The translations under genes were made by a program, and so were the position numbers. The notes beneath the pieces are model-generated. The model saw only the letters and a program-made list of their open reading frames with translations. It ran no database searches and was not told the DNA's origin. From NCBI RefSeq assembly GCF_009910845.1, contig NZ_SIJB01000012.1:1-64000 (forward strand): 64,000 nucleotides of DNA, written 5' to 3'. Source of the DNA: Chengkuizengella marina (GTDB taxonomy: Bacteria; Bacillota; Bacilli; Paenibacillales; KCTC-33759). Positions within the stretch are counted from its first letter, which is position 1. The number at the start of each line of letters is the position of its first letter. This document shows positions 28,554 through 37,135 of this stretch, piece by piece.

Positions 28554-28676
28554 GGATAGAAAATCTATCTGTAAGGATTTAGTAAGAAAAGGAGAAATGC
28601 TATAATATTATTTTCGTATAAAGTTACCTTGATATTATAAATAAGTGTTTTATTTTTTCAATTCATTTATGATATT

Positions 28677-28705
28677 TTGAATGGTTTGAATGAATTGAGT
28701 ATGAT
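28677..28705 (+). promoter_or_regulatory. Candidate promoter of the CocE/S15 hydrolase gene
   Basis: TTGAAT (28677-28682) and TATGAT (28700-28705) with 17-base spacing, about 117 bases before the start codon. Confidence 0.4.
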
Positions 28706-28821
28706 ATGATTAACATAATTTGGTTATTATGTTTAAATATTTCAAGATTTAATTATGAATCTTTTTCTTATGTTAGCTTCCAAAAAATTTTAATATATTT
28801 TTAGAAAGAGGAGTCATTTAT

Positions 28822-30720
28822 ATGAGAAAAAAAAGTCTTGTAATGATTTTTAGTGCCATAGTACTGATATTATTCGTAATGTTACTATCTTATCAAAGCT
28901 TATATACGAATGGAAATGATCAACCACAAAAAGATCAAGAACAGGCAGTAGCAGATTTAAATATTCAAAAAGACAAAGAGAGCAAAAAAACTATAAATAA
29001 TAGGGATAATGATAATGTAGAAATTCAAGTTAAAGATCGCAAGACTCAGCCTGCTTACTCTTATAGTGACGCTATTGTTGAATCTGTATTTATTGAGACG
29101 ACAATTGATAGTGACAATGATGGTCATGTTGATCGGATTCACGCGAGTATTATCAGACCTAAGGAGACAGATGATGGACTTAAGGTTCCTGTTATTTATG
29201 AAATTACACCGTATATGTATGGGTTAAACCCACTAACTTTTCATGATGTGAACGTTGAATTAAATGCTGTTGATGAGAATGGGAAAGCTAAAGGTAAACC
29301 TTTTAGTAGTTCGGATTTCCCAGGTCTTTATGATGATTACTTCGTACCACACGGATATGCTGTAGTTATTGCTGAAAGTATTGGAACAGTCCGATCAGAT
29401 GGTTGTCCTTCAATAGGTGATAAAAATGAAGTTCTGGCTGCCAGTTCCGTAATCGATTGGTTGAATGGTCGTGCTAATGCTTTTTCTGAAAATGGAGAGC
29501 CTGTACTTGCTAATTGGACAACAGGTGATGTTGGAATGATCGGAATGTCTTATAATGGCACATTAGATAATGGTGTTGCTGTAACAGGCATAGAAGGTTT
29601 AAAAACAATTGTGCCTATTGCAGCAATAAGCAGCTGGTATGATTATTATCGTGCCAACGGTGCTGTTGTGGCACCAGGGGGTTATCAAGGAGAAGATACA
29701 GATATTTTAGCTAATGCGATACTTACAAGGGAAAATTCTGAATTATGTAATGAAGTTGTGGATGGATTGAAGAATTCTCAAGATAGAATAACAGGAGACT
29801 ATAATGAATTTTGGGATCATCGAAATTATTTAAATGAAGTAAAAAATATAAAGGCTAGCGTTTTTGTTGTTCATGGTTTAAATGATTGGAATGTTAAAAC
29901 AAAACAATTTTCTCAATGGTGGGATGCTTTAGGTAAAAATGATGTTCCACGTAAACTTTGGTTGCATCAAGAAGGGCATAAGAATCCAAAAAGTATACGG
30001 GAAAATGAATGGTATGAAACATTACATAAGTGGTTTGATTACTGGCTTTATGATATAGATAATGGAATAATGGATGAACCCATGGTGGATATCCAGCGCG
30101 AAGATTCCTCATGGGAGATTGAAGACAATTGGCCAGCTGAAGGGGCTAAATCTACAACGCTTTATTTAAATCACAATTCTAGCATTCAAGTAGGAACGGT
30201 AAGTCTTCAATCTACTTCAAACAATCAAAAGAATGCAATGACTTTAATTGATGATCCGATGATACAAGCTGAAGTATTGGTTTCTAATCCTGAGGAAAGT
30301 AATCCTAATCGAATTGTGTTCATGACAAATGAACTGATTGATCGTGTTAGAATTAGTGGTACACCAGAAGTGAGTATACTTGCAAGTTTAGATCAGCCTG
30401 TATCAAATCTTACCGCCCTACTAGTTGACTATAGTAAAACTACGTCAAAGATCGTTACACGTGGGTGGATGGATCCGCAAAATATAAATGATGTAAATAA
30501 GTCAAAACCTTTAGATCCAAATAAGAATTATACTTTTACTTGGGATATGCAGCCAGACGATTATGTATTTGAAGAAGGTCATCGTATTGGTATTGTTTTT
30601 ATTGCAAGTGATTATGAATATACATTACGTCCACCAGCAGGTAATAAATTAACGTTATTTCCACAAAAGAGCAAAGTTATTTTACCTGTAGTAGGGGGCA
30701 GCGATGCATTTAAATGGTAA
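28822..30720 (+). CDS. Exported CocE/NonD family hydrolase (Xaa-Pro dipeptidyl-peptidase S15 type)
   Basis: 632 residues. A signal anchor (about 4-24) and a polar linker precede an alpha/beta hydrolase domain whose nucleophile motif GMSYNG lies near residue 241-246, with the characteristic AISSWYDYYRANGAV cap segment. Candidate acid and base are in FVVHGLNDWNV and HQEGHKNP. The last ~200 residues form the C-terminal jelly-roll domain of this family. Members cleave X-Pro dipeptides or esters; here the enzyme acts outside the membrane. GAAAGAGGAG lies upstream of the ATG. A monocistronic unit. Confidence 0.87.
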   Translation: MRKKSLVMIFSAIVLILFVMLLSYQSLYTNGNDQPQKDQEQAVADLNIQKDKESKKTINNRDNDNVEIQVKDRKTQPAYSYSDAIVESVFIETTIDSDNDGHVDRIHASIIRPKETDDGLKVPVIYEITPYMYGLNPLTFHDVNVELNAVDENGKAKGKPFSSSDFPGLYDDYFVPHGYAVVIAESIGTVRSDGCPSIGDKNEVLAASSVIDWLNGRANAFSENGEPVLANWTTGDVGMIGMSYNGTLDNGVAVTGIEGLKTIVPIAAISSWYDYYRANGAVVAPGGYQGEDTDILANAILTRENSELCNEVVDGLKNSQDRITGDYNEFWDHRNYLNEVKNIKASVFVVHGLNDWNVKTKQFSQWWDALGKNDVPRKLWLHQEGHKNPKSIRENEWYETLHKWFDYWLYDIDNGIMDEPMVDIQREDSSWEIEDNWPAEGAKSTTLYLNHNSSIQVGTVSLQSTSNNQKNAMTLIDDPMIQAEVLVSNPEESNPNRIVFMTNELIDRVRISGTPEVSILASLDQPVSNLTALLVDYSKTTSKIVTRGWMDPQNINDVNKSKPLDPNKNYTFTWDMQPDDYVFEEGHRIGIVFIASDYEYTLRPPAGNKLTLFPQKSKVILPVVGGSDAFKW

Positions 30721-30828
30721 GTGAGCAGATTATTTTGACTTGCTCATTTGAAAGGTTGAGCCTTCCTGTATTCTATTAAACAAATTTATTTACAAATCAT
30801 ACTTTCGTCTTCGTTTTTTATCCTGGCC

Positions 30829-30971
30829 TTGACCAGTTATGATGTCTTGTTTTTTTACGCTTAATAATACCAAAAAGGTGGATAGGTTCTACAACCAGAA
30901 GTTCTATCATCTAAAGTTGTAATATGACTAGCAGAAAAATTGAAAACTGTAAGACATAATAAAAGAGACAT
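30829..30971 (-). pseudogene. Remnant of a small secreted-peptide gene abutting a terL scrap
   Basis: On the minus strand the frame from ATG 30971 gives a hydrophobic start (MSLLLCLTVFNFSASHI) and a polar tail (LDDRTSGCRTYPPFWYY) before a stop at 30861. A +1 change would extend it with KRKKTRHHNWSRPG to about 30829. In-frame codons before the ATG read KKVL, as if the true initiator had been lost. I do not recognise it; it is kept because it joins directly to the terL remnant. Confidence 0.25.
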
Positions 30972-31002
30972 TAAAACCTTTTTTAAGGTAATATGTGTTA
31001 GT

Positions 31003-31155
31003 GCCTACAAAAGCTAATGGGTCTACACCATATGTCATCAAAGGTATTAAACTCTTCATCAGTAAATCTAGGGAATGTAAGATTATCAAAAGAAACAACA
31101 CCAGAGCCAATCGCTTTACCAATATAAAACTCACGGTTGATCAGCAACCAATCGT
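31003..31155 (-). pseudogene. Phage terminase large subunit remnant (inverted copy)
   Basis: Minus-strand translation gives REFYIGKAIGSGVVSFDNL then TFPRFTDEEFNTFDDI and, after a deletion with frameshift, GVDPLAFVG. These match in order the terL remnant at 34.3 kb (EYLGKAIGSGIVPFDNL, TFRRITDEELKVFDNI, GVDPFAFVR). So this is a second, more decayed PBSX-type TerL piece. A 10-bp hairpin (31126-31135 with 31153-31162) lies inside it. The rest of the gap 30721-31253 holds only the peptide remnant at 30829-30971. Confidence 0.75.
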
Positions 31156-31253
31156 GAGTTTTCTAATGGGAATCTACTATTATATAATATAGTACATCTC
31201 CACTTTATTTTATAATTTTTTCAAAGCAATTCACTGGTTAGGAGTGGATGAAT

Positions 31254-31703
31254 ATGCCTATCATTAAGATTTCAATGTTTATTAATGCACCTCCGAAAGT
31301 TTGCTTTGATCTTGCTCGAAGTATTGAGGTGCATGTTAAAACTACAACCCAGACTAAAGAAAGGGTCGTTGCAGGTAGGTCAAGTGGTATGATTGAATTA
31401 CATGAGTCAGTCACTTGGGAAGCCGTGCATTTCGGTATACGTCAAAGATTAACAGCAAAAATTACTGAGTTTGATTCTCCAAATTTATTTGTGGATGAGC
31501 AAGTAAGTGGTGCCTTTAAGCGATTTAAACATACTCATAAGTTTATATCTTATCAGGGTGGAACACATATGATTGATATTTTTGATTATACTGCTCCTTT
31601 TGGTTTAGTTGGAAAACTAGCTGATATTATCTTTTTAAAAAGGTATATGCGTAAATTCTTAACAACACGAAATGAGGCTTTAAAAATGATGGCGGAGGAA
31701 TGA
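31254..31703 (+). CDS. SRPBCC (START/Bet v1-like) family protein
   Basis: 149 residues in a helix-grip fold pattern: ISMFINAPPKVCFDLARSIE at the N-terminus, a central beta-sheet with WEAVHFGIRQRLTAKI, and a closing helix KRYMRKFLTTRNEALKMMA. Such proteins bind hydrophobic ligands or polyketides; bacterial relatives are often called cyclase/dehydrase-like without proof. ATG 31254 gives proper spacing from TAGGAG; ATG 31248 is too close. A stand-alone gene of unknown role. Confidence 0.78.
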   Translation: MPIIKISMFINAPPKVCFDLARSIEVHVKTTTQTKERVVAGRSSGMIELHESVTWEAVHFGIRQRLTAKITEFDSPNLFVDEQVSGAFKRFKHTHKFISYQGGTHMIDIFDYTAPFGLVGKLADIIFLKRYMRKFLTTRNEALKMMAEE

Positions 31704-31795
31704 CTTTTAAACTATCAAAAAATGTGCGATACTTTTTATTAAAGTATTAGTCTATGAATCAAATTCAAATGAAAAAGAATAAGGAGGAGTTAATT

Positions 31796-33076
31796 TTGAA
31801 AAAAAGAACTATATTTTCAATCTTGTTTATTCTATCTTTTATATTTTCTGCGACGGCATTAGCAGAAGAATCAAAGATAGAAGTATGGATTGACGGAGAG
31901 CAAATACAATTTGAGCAAGGACCATTTATAAAAGATGGGATTACATTTGTTCCTTTTAGGGCTTTGTTTAGTGAGTTGGGATTAAATGTAAAATGGAATC
32001 AAGATACAAAAATGGTCATTGGGAAAAATGACGGTTTAACCGTTGAATTGTCACTCAATAATAATCAATTTACTGTAAATGGAGAAATGATCGAATTGTT
32101 AAGCCCCCCGGAATTAGTAAATAATTTTACTTATGTACCCTTAAGAGTTGTAGGAGAATCTACAGGAACAAGTGTACAATGGAATGGTGAAAAGAAAGCA
32201 ATATCTATTATGAGCTCTGAATCTCAGGTAAATGAACAATCAGAATCAGCAGACTCTGATTATATTGTTAAAGTGAATGGTGAAAAAGTTGATAAAGACA
32301 AGCTATTTGATTTGATGGTTCAACAACTAGGAAAAGAAAAAACTGATGCATTGGTTCAACAACTTATTGATCAAACTTTAGTAGCCCAACAATTAGCAAT
32401 AGAAGGGTTGAATGTGACAGACGAAGAAATAGCAGATAGTGTATCCAAAGAAATTGAACGTTTTAAAGCTTCATTTGGTTCTGATGAAGAAGTGGAAGCT
32501 TATTTACTTCGTTACGGAATGTCTCTGGAAGACTATCAAAAAATAGTAGAAGATATGATTCCATTCCAACTTCAAATTGAGAAATTATTTGAGTCAAAAA
32601 TTGAAATAACAGATGAAGAAATTGCAACTTATTATGAAGCAAATTTATCTACATATACAGAAGAGGAGCAAGTGAAAGCCTCACATATATTAGTAGAAAC
32701 GAAAGAAGAAGCAGAGTCTATCTTGCAACAAATTAACGATGGTACAGATTTCTCAGAGTTAGCTATAGAGCATTCAATAGACCCAGGAAGTGGTTCGAAT
32801 GGAGGAGATTTAGGTTTCTTCGGACGAGGTGTGATGGTACCTGAATTTGAGGAAGCCGCTTTTAATTTATCCACTGGTGAAATTAGTGAAATCGTACAAA
32901 GTAATTTTGGATTCCATATTATTAAAGTAACAGATAAAAAAGAGGAAAAAACACCTACTCTTGAGGAAAAACAAGAAGAAATCAAAGAAGAGTTATCAAA
33001 AGTAAAAACCAGAGAACAATACCAATTGTGGATAGAAGAAGTTAAAACAGAATCAGAAATTGAAATTTTATTTTAA
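31796..33076 (+). CDS. Secreted PpiC-type peptidyl-prolyl isomerase with N-terminal copper-amine-oxidase-like domain (PrsA-like foldase)
   Basis: About 427 residues. The start is TTG 31796, set by AAGGAGGAG. A signal peptide ends near FSATALA-EES. Residues ~27-135 are a copper-amine-oxidase N1-like domain (WIDGEQIQFEQGPFIKDG, FVPFRALFSELG). They are followed by a SurA/PrsA-like helical chaperone part and a parvulin domain (ASHILVETKEEAESIL, DPGSGSNGGDLGFFGRG, FGFHIIKV). The protein probably folds exported proteins at the membrane-wall interface; without a lipobox Cys it would be soluble or wall-retained. The amine-oxidase-like/parvulin fusion is common in Paenibacillaceae-type genomes. Confidence 0.87.
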   Translation: MKKRTIFSILFILSFIFSATALAEESKIEVWIDGEQIQFEQGPFIKDGITFVPFRALFSELGLNVKWNQDTKMVIGKNDGLTVELSLNNNQFTVNGEMIELLSPPELVNNFTYVPLRVVGESTGTSVQWNGEKKAISIMSSESQVNEQSESADSDYIVKVNGEKVDKDKLFDLMVQQLGKEKTDALVQQLIDQTLVAQQLAIEGLNVTDEEIADSVSKEIERFKASFGSDEEVEAYLLRYGMSLEDYQKIVEDMIPFQLQIEKLFESKIEITDEEIATYYEANLSTYTEEEQVKASHILVETKEEAESILQQINDGTDFSELAIEHSIDPGSGSNGGDLGFFGRGVMVPEFEEAAFNLSTGEISEIVQSNFGFHIIKVTDKKEEKTPTLEEKQEEIKEELSKVKTREQYQLWIEEVKTESEIEILF

Positions 33077-33104
33077 CTAAACAGAGATATAAAAAGATTA
33101 TGGG

Positions 33105-33150
33105 CACCATCCACCTTTGAAGAAAAAGGCGGATGGTGTTATTATTGTTT
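33105..33150 (+). terminator. Terminator after the PrsA-like gene
   Basis: Arms 33105-33117 and 33126-33138 pair (CACCATCC...GGATGGTG, one internal mismatch), followed by a T-rich tail. Confidence 0.75.
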
Positions 33151-33167
33151 ACTCGCTATGAATGGAT

Positions 33168-33383
33168 TTATAGTAATCTCTCATGTAATGTAAAAAGGAT
33201 AGCGGAATCTATGAGATTCTCTCCCGATGTTCTAATAGGATCGCAGATTTTGTCATATTTCTCACTTCGAATGAACTGCTTCATTTTTCTACGATATATT
33301 CTATTGAGATATCTTCTGATATCTGCGTTCTTCTTATTGTATAGAAAACTTTTGATCCCTTTGCGAAAATCTCTTAATCTTCT
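33168..33383 (-). pseudogene. Possible gene remnant, basic protein, no start codon
   Basis: A minus-strand frame of about 71 codons is bounded by stops and reads as basic protein (FRKGIKSFLYNKKNADIRR, then YLNRIYRRKMKQFIRSEKYD). Composition looks coding, but there is no good start or ribosome site. It lies next to the phage-scrap zone. I do not recognise the family; the plus-strand frames here look non-coding. Confidence 0.22.
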
Positions 33384-33439
33384 CTAAATTAGCTGAAACA
33401 AACCTTTCCTTTCAAGCGTCTAATAGGTTGAGGTGAATA

Positions 33440-33910
33440 ATGGTGAGAAAAGAAATAAAGTTTTTGGCTGTATTATTGTTTTTAATATTTTTATTACTTG
33501 GGTGTTCTCAAAAGGATATACAATTAAAGGGTGATAAACCACCTCAACCGACAGTTTATTTTGAAGAAACAGATATTCCTGTCTATCAAAGTTCATATTG
33601 TTGGGTGAATGGATGTACCGATTACGCTTCACCAGAAGATACACTAATGGACAAAGCTAAGACCATCGTCTCCCCAAATAAAGTTCTAAAAATAAAATTT
33701 GAATACTTTCCTCAACCAAGTAATTTGGTTTTACAGCTTATTGAGGGTCATAAAGCTACGGACATAGAGATGGTGAATCATTCGTTTTTGGTTCCAGAAA
33801 AAGAAGGGATTTACTTCTACAAGTTATCTGCAAATTGGATATCTTCAATAGATGAAAGAGTTGTACTAGGTGATTCTAATTATGTCTTTGCTATTGAGGT
33901 TGCTTATTAA
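33440..33910 (+). CDS. Lipoprotein of unknown function
   Basis: 156 residues. N-terminal KFLAVLLFLIFLLLGC is a lipoprotein signal with Cys about residue 22. The mature part is beta-rich and holds SSYCWVNGCTDYASPEDTL with two further cysteines, and ends in DSNYVFAIEVAY. Similar Cys-containing lipoproteins are known in Bacillales without assigned role. ATG 33440 follows TTGAGGTG. It is followed, after 32 bases, by the 5' part of a second lipoprotein gene that is split by phage DNA, so the two probably formed an operon. Confidence 0.78.
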   Translation: MVRKEIKFLAVLLFLIFLLLGCSQKDIQLKGDKPPQPTVYFEETDIPVYQSSYCWVNGCTDYASPEDTLMDKAKTIVSPNKVLKIKFEYFPQPSNLVLQLIEGHKATDIEMVNHSFLVPEKEGIYFYKLSANWISSIDERVVLGDSNYVFAIEVAY

Positions 33911-33942
33911 AACCGATTTATTATTAAAAGGATTGGTGAATT

Positions 33943-33996
33943 ATGAAATACATATTGAAACCTATATTTGTATATTTATTGATGATATTTTTAACT
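33943..33996 (+). pseudogene. Interrupted lipoprotein gene, 5' part
   Basis: Eighteen codons, MKYILKPIFVYLLMIFLT, with ribosome site AGGATTGGTG before ATG 33943, form a lipoprotein signal that stops just before its Cys. Joined to GGATGTGATCAT at 37136 the frame continues as FLTGCDHQAPKK and runs to the stop at 37510, giving a 142-residue lipoprotein. Everything from 33997 to 37135 is therefore an insertion. As it stands the fragment reads four more codons into phage DNA and ends. Confidence 0.8.
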
Positions 33997-33997
33997 T

Positions 33998-34851
33998 ATG
34001 TGGATTGAGGAGTTAGCAGAATTTAAAACCGAAGAAGAAGTTACTACCATTGAAAACTCTGTATTACGTGCAGAACTTCCAAATGGTCTTTTTTATGCGT
34101 TTTACTATTCCTATAATCCACCTAAAAGAAAACAGTCATGGGTGAACAAAAAATATGAAACTAAAGTGAATATTTCATCTAATACGTATGTTTACCACTC
34201 TACCTATTTGGATAACCCTCACATTTCAAAAGTGTTTATTGAAGAGGCTGAAGAGGTTAAACGAAAAAAGAATGGGAATACCTTGGAAAAGCTATAGGTT
34301 CTGGAATAGTACCTTTTGATAATCTTACATTCCGTAGAATTACGGATGAAGAGTTAAAAGTTTTTGATAATATTCGTCAAGGAAATGACTGGGGTTATGG
34401 TGTAGACCCATTTGCTTTTGTACGCTGGCACTATGATAAAACCAGAAGAAAAATATATGCAATGGATGAGATTTACGGTTTAAAGATTTCAAAAATCGTG
34501 AAGAAAGCTATAAAAATAAAAGATAGACAGTATCATACCTTCTTAACAATTGCTGATTCTGCAGAACCAAAATCCATTGATGATTTGAAGGAACACGGTG
34601 TAAGAATCAAAGGAGCAAAAAAAGGACCTGGTTCGGTTGAACATGGTGAAAAGTGGTTAGATGAGTTAGAGGAAATTGTGATTGATCCTAAACGGACTCC
34701 AAATATTGCTAGGGAGTTTGAGAATATTGATTATATGACTGAATCAGATGGAAACCCAAAAGCAAAACTTGAAGACACTGACAATCACACAATCGATGCA
34801 ACAAGGTATGCCCTCGAAAAAGATATGAGAAAATCAGGTGTTTCGTTTTAA
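33998..34851 (+). pseudogene. Phage terminase large subunit, 5'-truncated and frameshifted (PBSX XtmB-like)
   Basis: The frame from 33998 gives EELAEFKTEEEVTTIENSVL, YNPPKRKQSWVNKKYE and FIEEAEEVKR. A one-base loss in the A-run at 34264-34269 shifts it to GKAIGSGIVPFDNL and on to the C-terminus at 34851. The RNase-H-like nuclease core is recognisable by its acidic residues in YGVDPFAFV, ADSAEP and DTDNHTIDATRYAL. The N-terminal ATPase with Walker motifs is missing. In a live phage TerL packages DNA; this copy cannot be functional. Confidence 0.87.
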
Positions 34852-35076
34852 TTTAGTGAAGGATGTAAACAAAACTAGATAAGAGAATTCAATTTATCTT
34901 AATTTATTGAATTATCCAAAAATTAAGAATATTACTATTTTTTTATTCGACAAAATATGACAAAATAAAACAAGATTAGTTATATATAATATTATTTGTT
35001 TATAGTATCCTTAAGTTGTGAATGGTTAGGCGCCCAAAACATTCCAGAAAACACAACTAAAGAAGGAGTCAAAACT

Positions 35077-35937
35077 ATGTTTAAAAAGGTAGCAGCATTT
35101 ACTCTAGCAACTGCATTAATTTTAGGAGTGTCTACACCTCAAATAAATTTTGCAGAAGAAGGAATAGTTAAGAAAGACAAATTCGATAAAGAAGCTTATA
35201 ATTCAAAAGAGGAAGTAAAGTTAGCTAAAAAATTGCAAAAAATGTCTGAAAAAGAAATTAAAAAAGAGCAAAAGTCTCTTAGTAAGCAAATTAAGGGATT
35301 AACGGATTCAGAATTAGATAGATTCATGTTTAATTTTGTTAAGGATAATTATCAATCAGATGAACAAATGACTGAGAATTTAAAGTTATTAGATATTGAA
35401 TTTGCCAAAAAGAAAAAGGGTAAGGATAAACAAGTTTCCATTACCGGCATGAATCCAGCAGATATAGACTTATCAATTTTCTCATATAAGCGTGGAACGG
35501 AAGGATGGTATTCTATACAATCTAATTGGGAAACATTTGGAGGCGAACTTAGTATAGGTACACTTGATCTTGTTTCTATAGAGTGGGATCCTAACGTAGG
35601 AAATTACTACACAGTAGCTGTACCAGATGATAGAATCACTACTAAAAAAGATGGAACAAATAGACTGAATGGTATCTATTTATTTAATGTTAGAGACGCT
35701 TTTTTCAATTTTGATTCGTATGCAGTTGTTAGGGTAACTCCAAAAAAATTTAATACGAAGTTTCATTACGCAACAAAATATACACATACTTTTTCAGTGA
35801 CTGATACTTCAAGTACGGGTTCAAGTAGTTTTCAATTTACTAACAGTGGTTTTACTGCTGGGTATTCATATTCAGTCACTAAACAAACAGGCATTGATGA
35901 TTGGGATATATTTGATGATAATGACGTAACGTTTTAG
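35077..35937 (+). CDS. Secreted protein of unknown function (cargo in phage remnant)
   Basis: 286 residues. ATG 35077 with AAGAAGGAG upstream gives a clean signal peptide (FKKVAAFTLATALILGVST). A lysine-rich, helical stretch (about 28-110) follows, then a beta-rich C-terminal half with Ser/Thr-rich strands (SSTGSSSFQFTNSGFTAGYS) and an acidic end. I do not recognise a family. It sits between terL and portal, a position where phages carry lysogenic-conversion (moron) genes. The frame is intact although the phage genes around it are decayed, which suggests selection. Confidence 0.7.
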   Translation: MFKKVAAFTLATALILGVSTPQINFAEEGIVKKDKFDKEAYNSKEEVKLAKKLQKMSEKEIKKEQKSLSKQIKGLTDSELDRFMFNFVKDNYQSDEQMTENLKLLDIEFAKKKKGKDKQVSITGMNPADIDLSIFSYKRGTEGWYSIQSNWETFGGELSIGTLDLVSIEWDPNVGNYYTVAVPDDRITTKKDGTNRLNGIYLFNVRDAFFNFDSYAVVRVTPKKFNTKFHYATKYTHTFSVTDTSSTGSSSFQFTNSGFTAGYSYSVTKQTGIDDWDIFDDNDVTF

Positions 35938-35947
35938 TATAAGTAAA

Positions 35948-35971
35948 AAAGAGGAGTTTTCACTCCTCTTT
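35948..35971 (+). terminator. Hairpin after secreted cargo gene
   Basis: AAAGAGGAGT pairs perfectly with ACTCCTCTTT around TTTC. There is no T-tract beyond the arm, so it may only partly terminate before the lipoprotein gene 20 bases further on. Confidence 0.55.
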
Positions 35972-35991
35972 CAAAAACAAAGGTGGTTTAT

Positions 35992-36504
35992 ATGAAAAAG
36001 ACCTTAATTTTAATTTTTATGATTTTTCTTATTAGTGGTTGTTCAAATGAGCTAAGTGAGCCTGTATCCGATGAAGTAATATTTAAACAATATACCAATG
36101 AATTACAATCACATTATTATTCAACAAAAATATACCAATATGAAAAGATAATTGAAAGTATAATATCCAATAAAGGAGTAAGTGAAGATTTTACAAAAGG
36201 GATGGCTGAAACTTATAGAATGGAAAATAATCTTTATTATCCTGTCCGATTTAGAGATAAGGTGAAAATTCTTTCGGATAATGACTTCAATAATATATAT
36301 AATTTATATAAAAATATGACTGAACATACTAATAAAATAGCTATTGAAGGCACAAATAATTCTAGTGATAATATTGAAAAATTAAAAGAGATAGTTAAAC
36401 TTACTGATCAAATACGTGGTTTAAATCCTTATAAAGAAACAAACCAAACCACAGAAAAAGTGAAAGAGTTAAATGAAATCTTAGAAAATATTGTTAATGA
36501 ATAA
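35992..36504 (+). CDS. Lipoprotein of unknown function (cargo in phage remnant)
   Basis: 170 residues. ATG 35992 has AGGTGG 5 bases upstream. Lipobox ISGC follows KKTLILIFMIFL; the mature part is predicted helical and charged (YTNELQSHYYSTKIYQYEK, ending in VKELNEILENIVNE). No family recognised. It follows the exported protein at 35077 in the same direction, and both encode envelope-located products, so they may act together. Both remain intact between broken phage genes. Confidence 0.68.
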   Translation: MKKTLILIFMIFLISGCSNELSEPVSDEVIFKQYTNELQSHYYSTKIYQYEKIIESIISNKGVSEDFTKGMAETYRMENNLYYPVRFRDKVKILSDNDFNNIYNLYKNMTEHTNKIAIEGTNNSSDNIEKLKEIVKLTDQIRGLNPYKETNQTTEKVKELNEILENIVNE

Positions 36505-36570
36505 TTATTCTAAGAACTAAAATTTTAGTTAGATTCTGAAGTCTTAAAACAATTGTGATTTAAATTAAAT

Positions 36571-36637
36571 AGTTTGAAAATAAAATTTTATTATTAAACG
36601 GTTAATACAGAGAGCGCAATAATGCGTTCTTTTTTTA
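36571..36637 (+). repeat. Trailer repeat copy T0 with terminator, upstream of portal remnant
   Basis: AGTTTGAAAATAAAATTTTA, then TTATTAAACGGTTAA and an AGAGCGCA/TGCGTTCT stem with a T-run. The first ~45 bases are nearly identical to the trailers at 52528, 53296 and 56919 in the spore-protein island 16-20 kb away. Confidence 0.75.
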
Positions 36638-36677
36638 TGTAAAAAAGTAAAATAATGAATGTCGGTGATAACTATTG

Positions 36678-37135
36678 ATGGAAACAATAAAGAATATTTT
36701 ACAAGATGGTGCTGCATCAGCAATGACATTAGAACAAATCATTAATCAGGAAATAGATGAGTGGTTTGGCTCTAGTGAACGTTGTTTAATGCTTGATGGA
36801 GAGCGATATTATAATGGTGAATCAGATGTTTTGGATAAAGAAAGACTGGTAATCGGTGAGGATGGTGAACAGGTTGAAGCAGAAAACGTTGCAAACAATA
36901 AATTAGTTCATAATTTCTCACGTAAACTAACTGATCAAAAAGTAGGATATCTGTTATCAAAGCCATTAAGTATTCAGACGGATGATGGGGCGTATGGTGA
37001 AGAATGGAACAATATCTTTAATAAAAGTATTAGACGTCTTATTCAAAATGTTGGTAAAGAGTGTATAAATAAGGGTAGGGCATGGATGCATGTTTATTAT
37101 AATCAGAATGGTGAAAAAGGATACCGTCTGAAATA
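36678..37135 (+). pseudogene. Phage portal protein, N-terminal fragment (SPP1 gp6-like)
   Basis: About 150 residues, with typical portal text: ERYYNGESDVLDKERLVIG, NNKLVHNFSRKLTDQKVGYL, LSKPLSI, and GRAWMHVYYNQNGE. A one-base change in the A-run at 37114-37118 puts the native continuation KRIPSE in another frame. The sequence then runs straight into the lipoprotein remainder at 37136. Portal proteins are normally 400-500 residues and form the DNA gate of the capsid; about two thirds are gone. Confidence 0.83.

Larger units (their letters stand above)
33997..37135 (+). mobile_element. 3.1-kb prophage-derived segment inserted in a lipoprotein gene
   Basis: The segment begins inside a terminase large-subunit frame and ends inside a portal-protein frame, both co-directional as in PBSX/SPP1-type phages. 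Between them lie two intact cargo genes (exported protein, lipoprotein) and one copy of the trailer repeat. No integrase, terminal inverted repeats or obvious target duplication were found. The borders are defined by the flanks, which together restore a lipoprotein reading frame. It may be a deletion remnant of a longer prophage or a captured fragment. Confidence 0.7.

Noticed and set aside
33133-33387. Plus-strand frame of 84 codons
   Set aside because: It starts inside the terminator stem of the PrsA-like gene, lacks a ribosome site and has shadow-like composition.
33997-37135. Insertion sequence or transposon
   Set aside because: No transposase, no terminal inverted repeats and no clear target duplication; the content is phage packaging genes and cargo.
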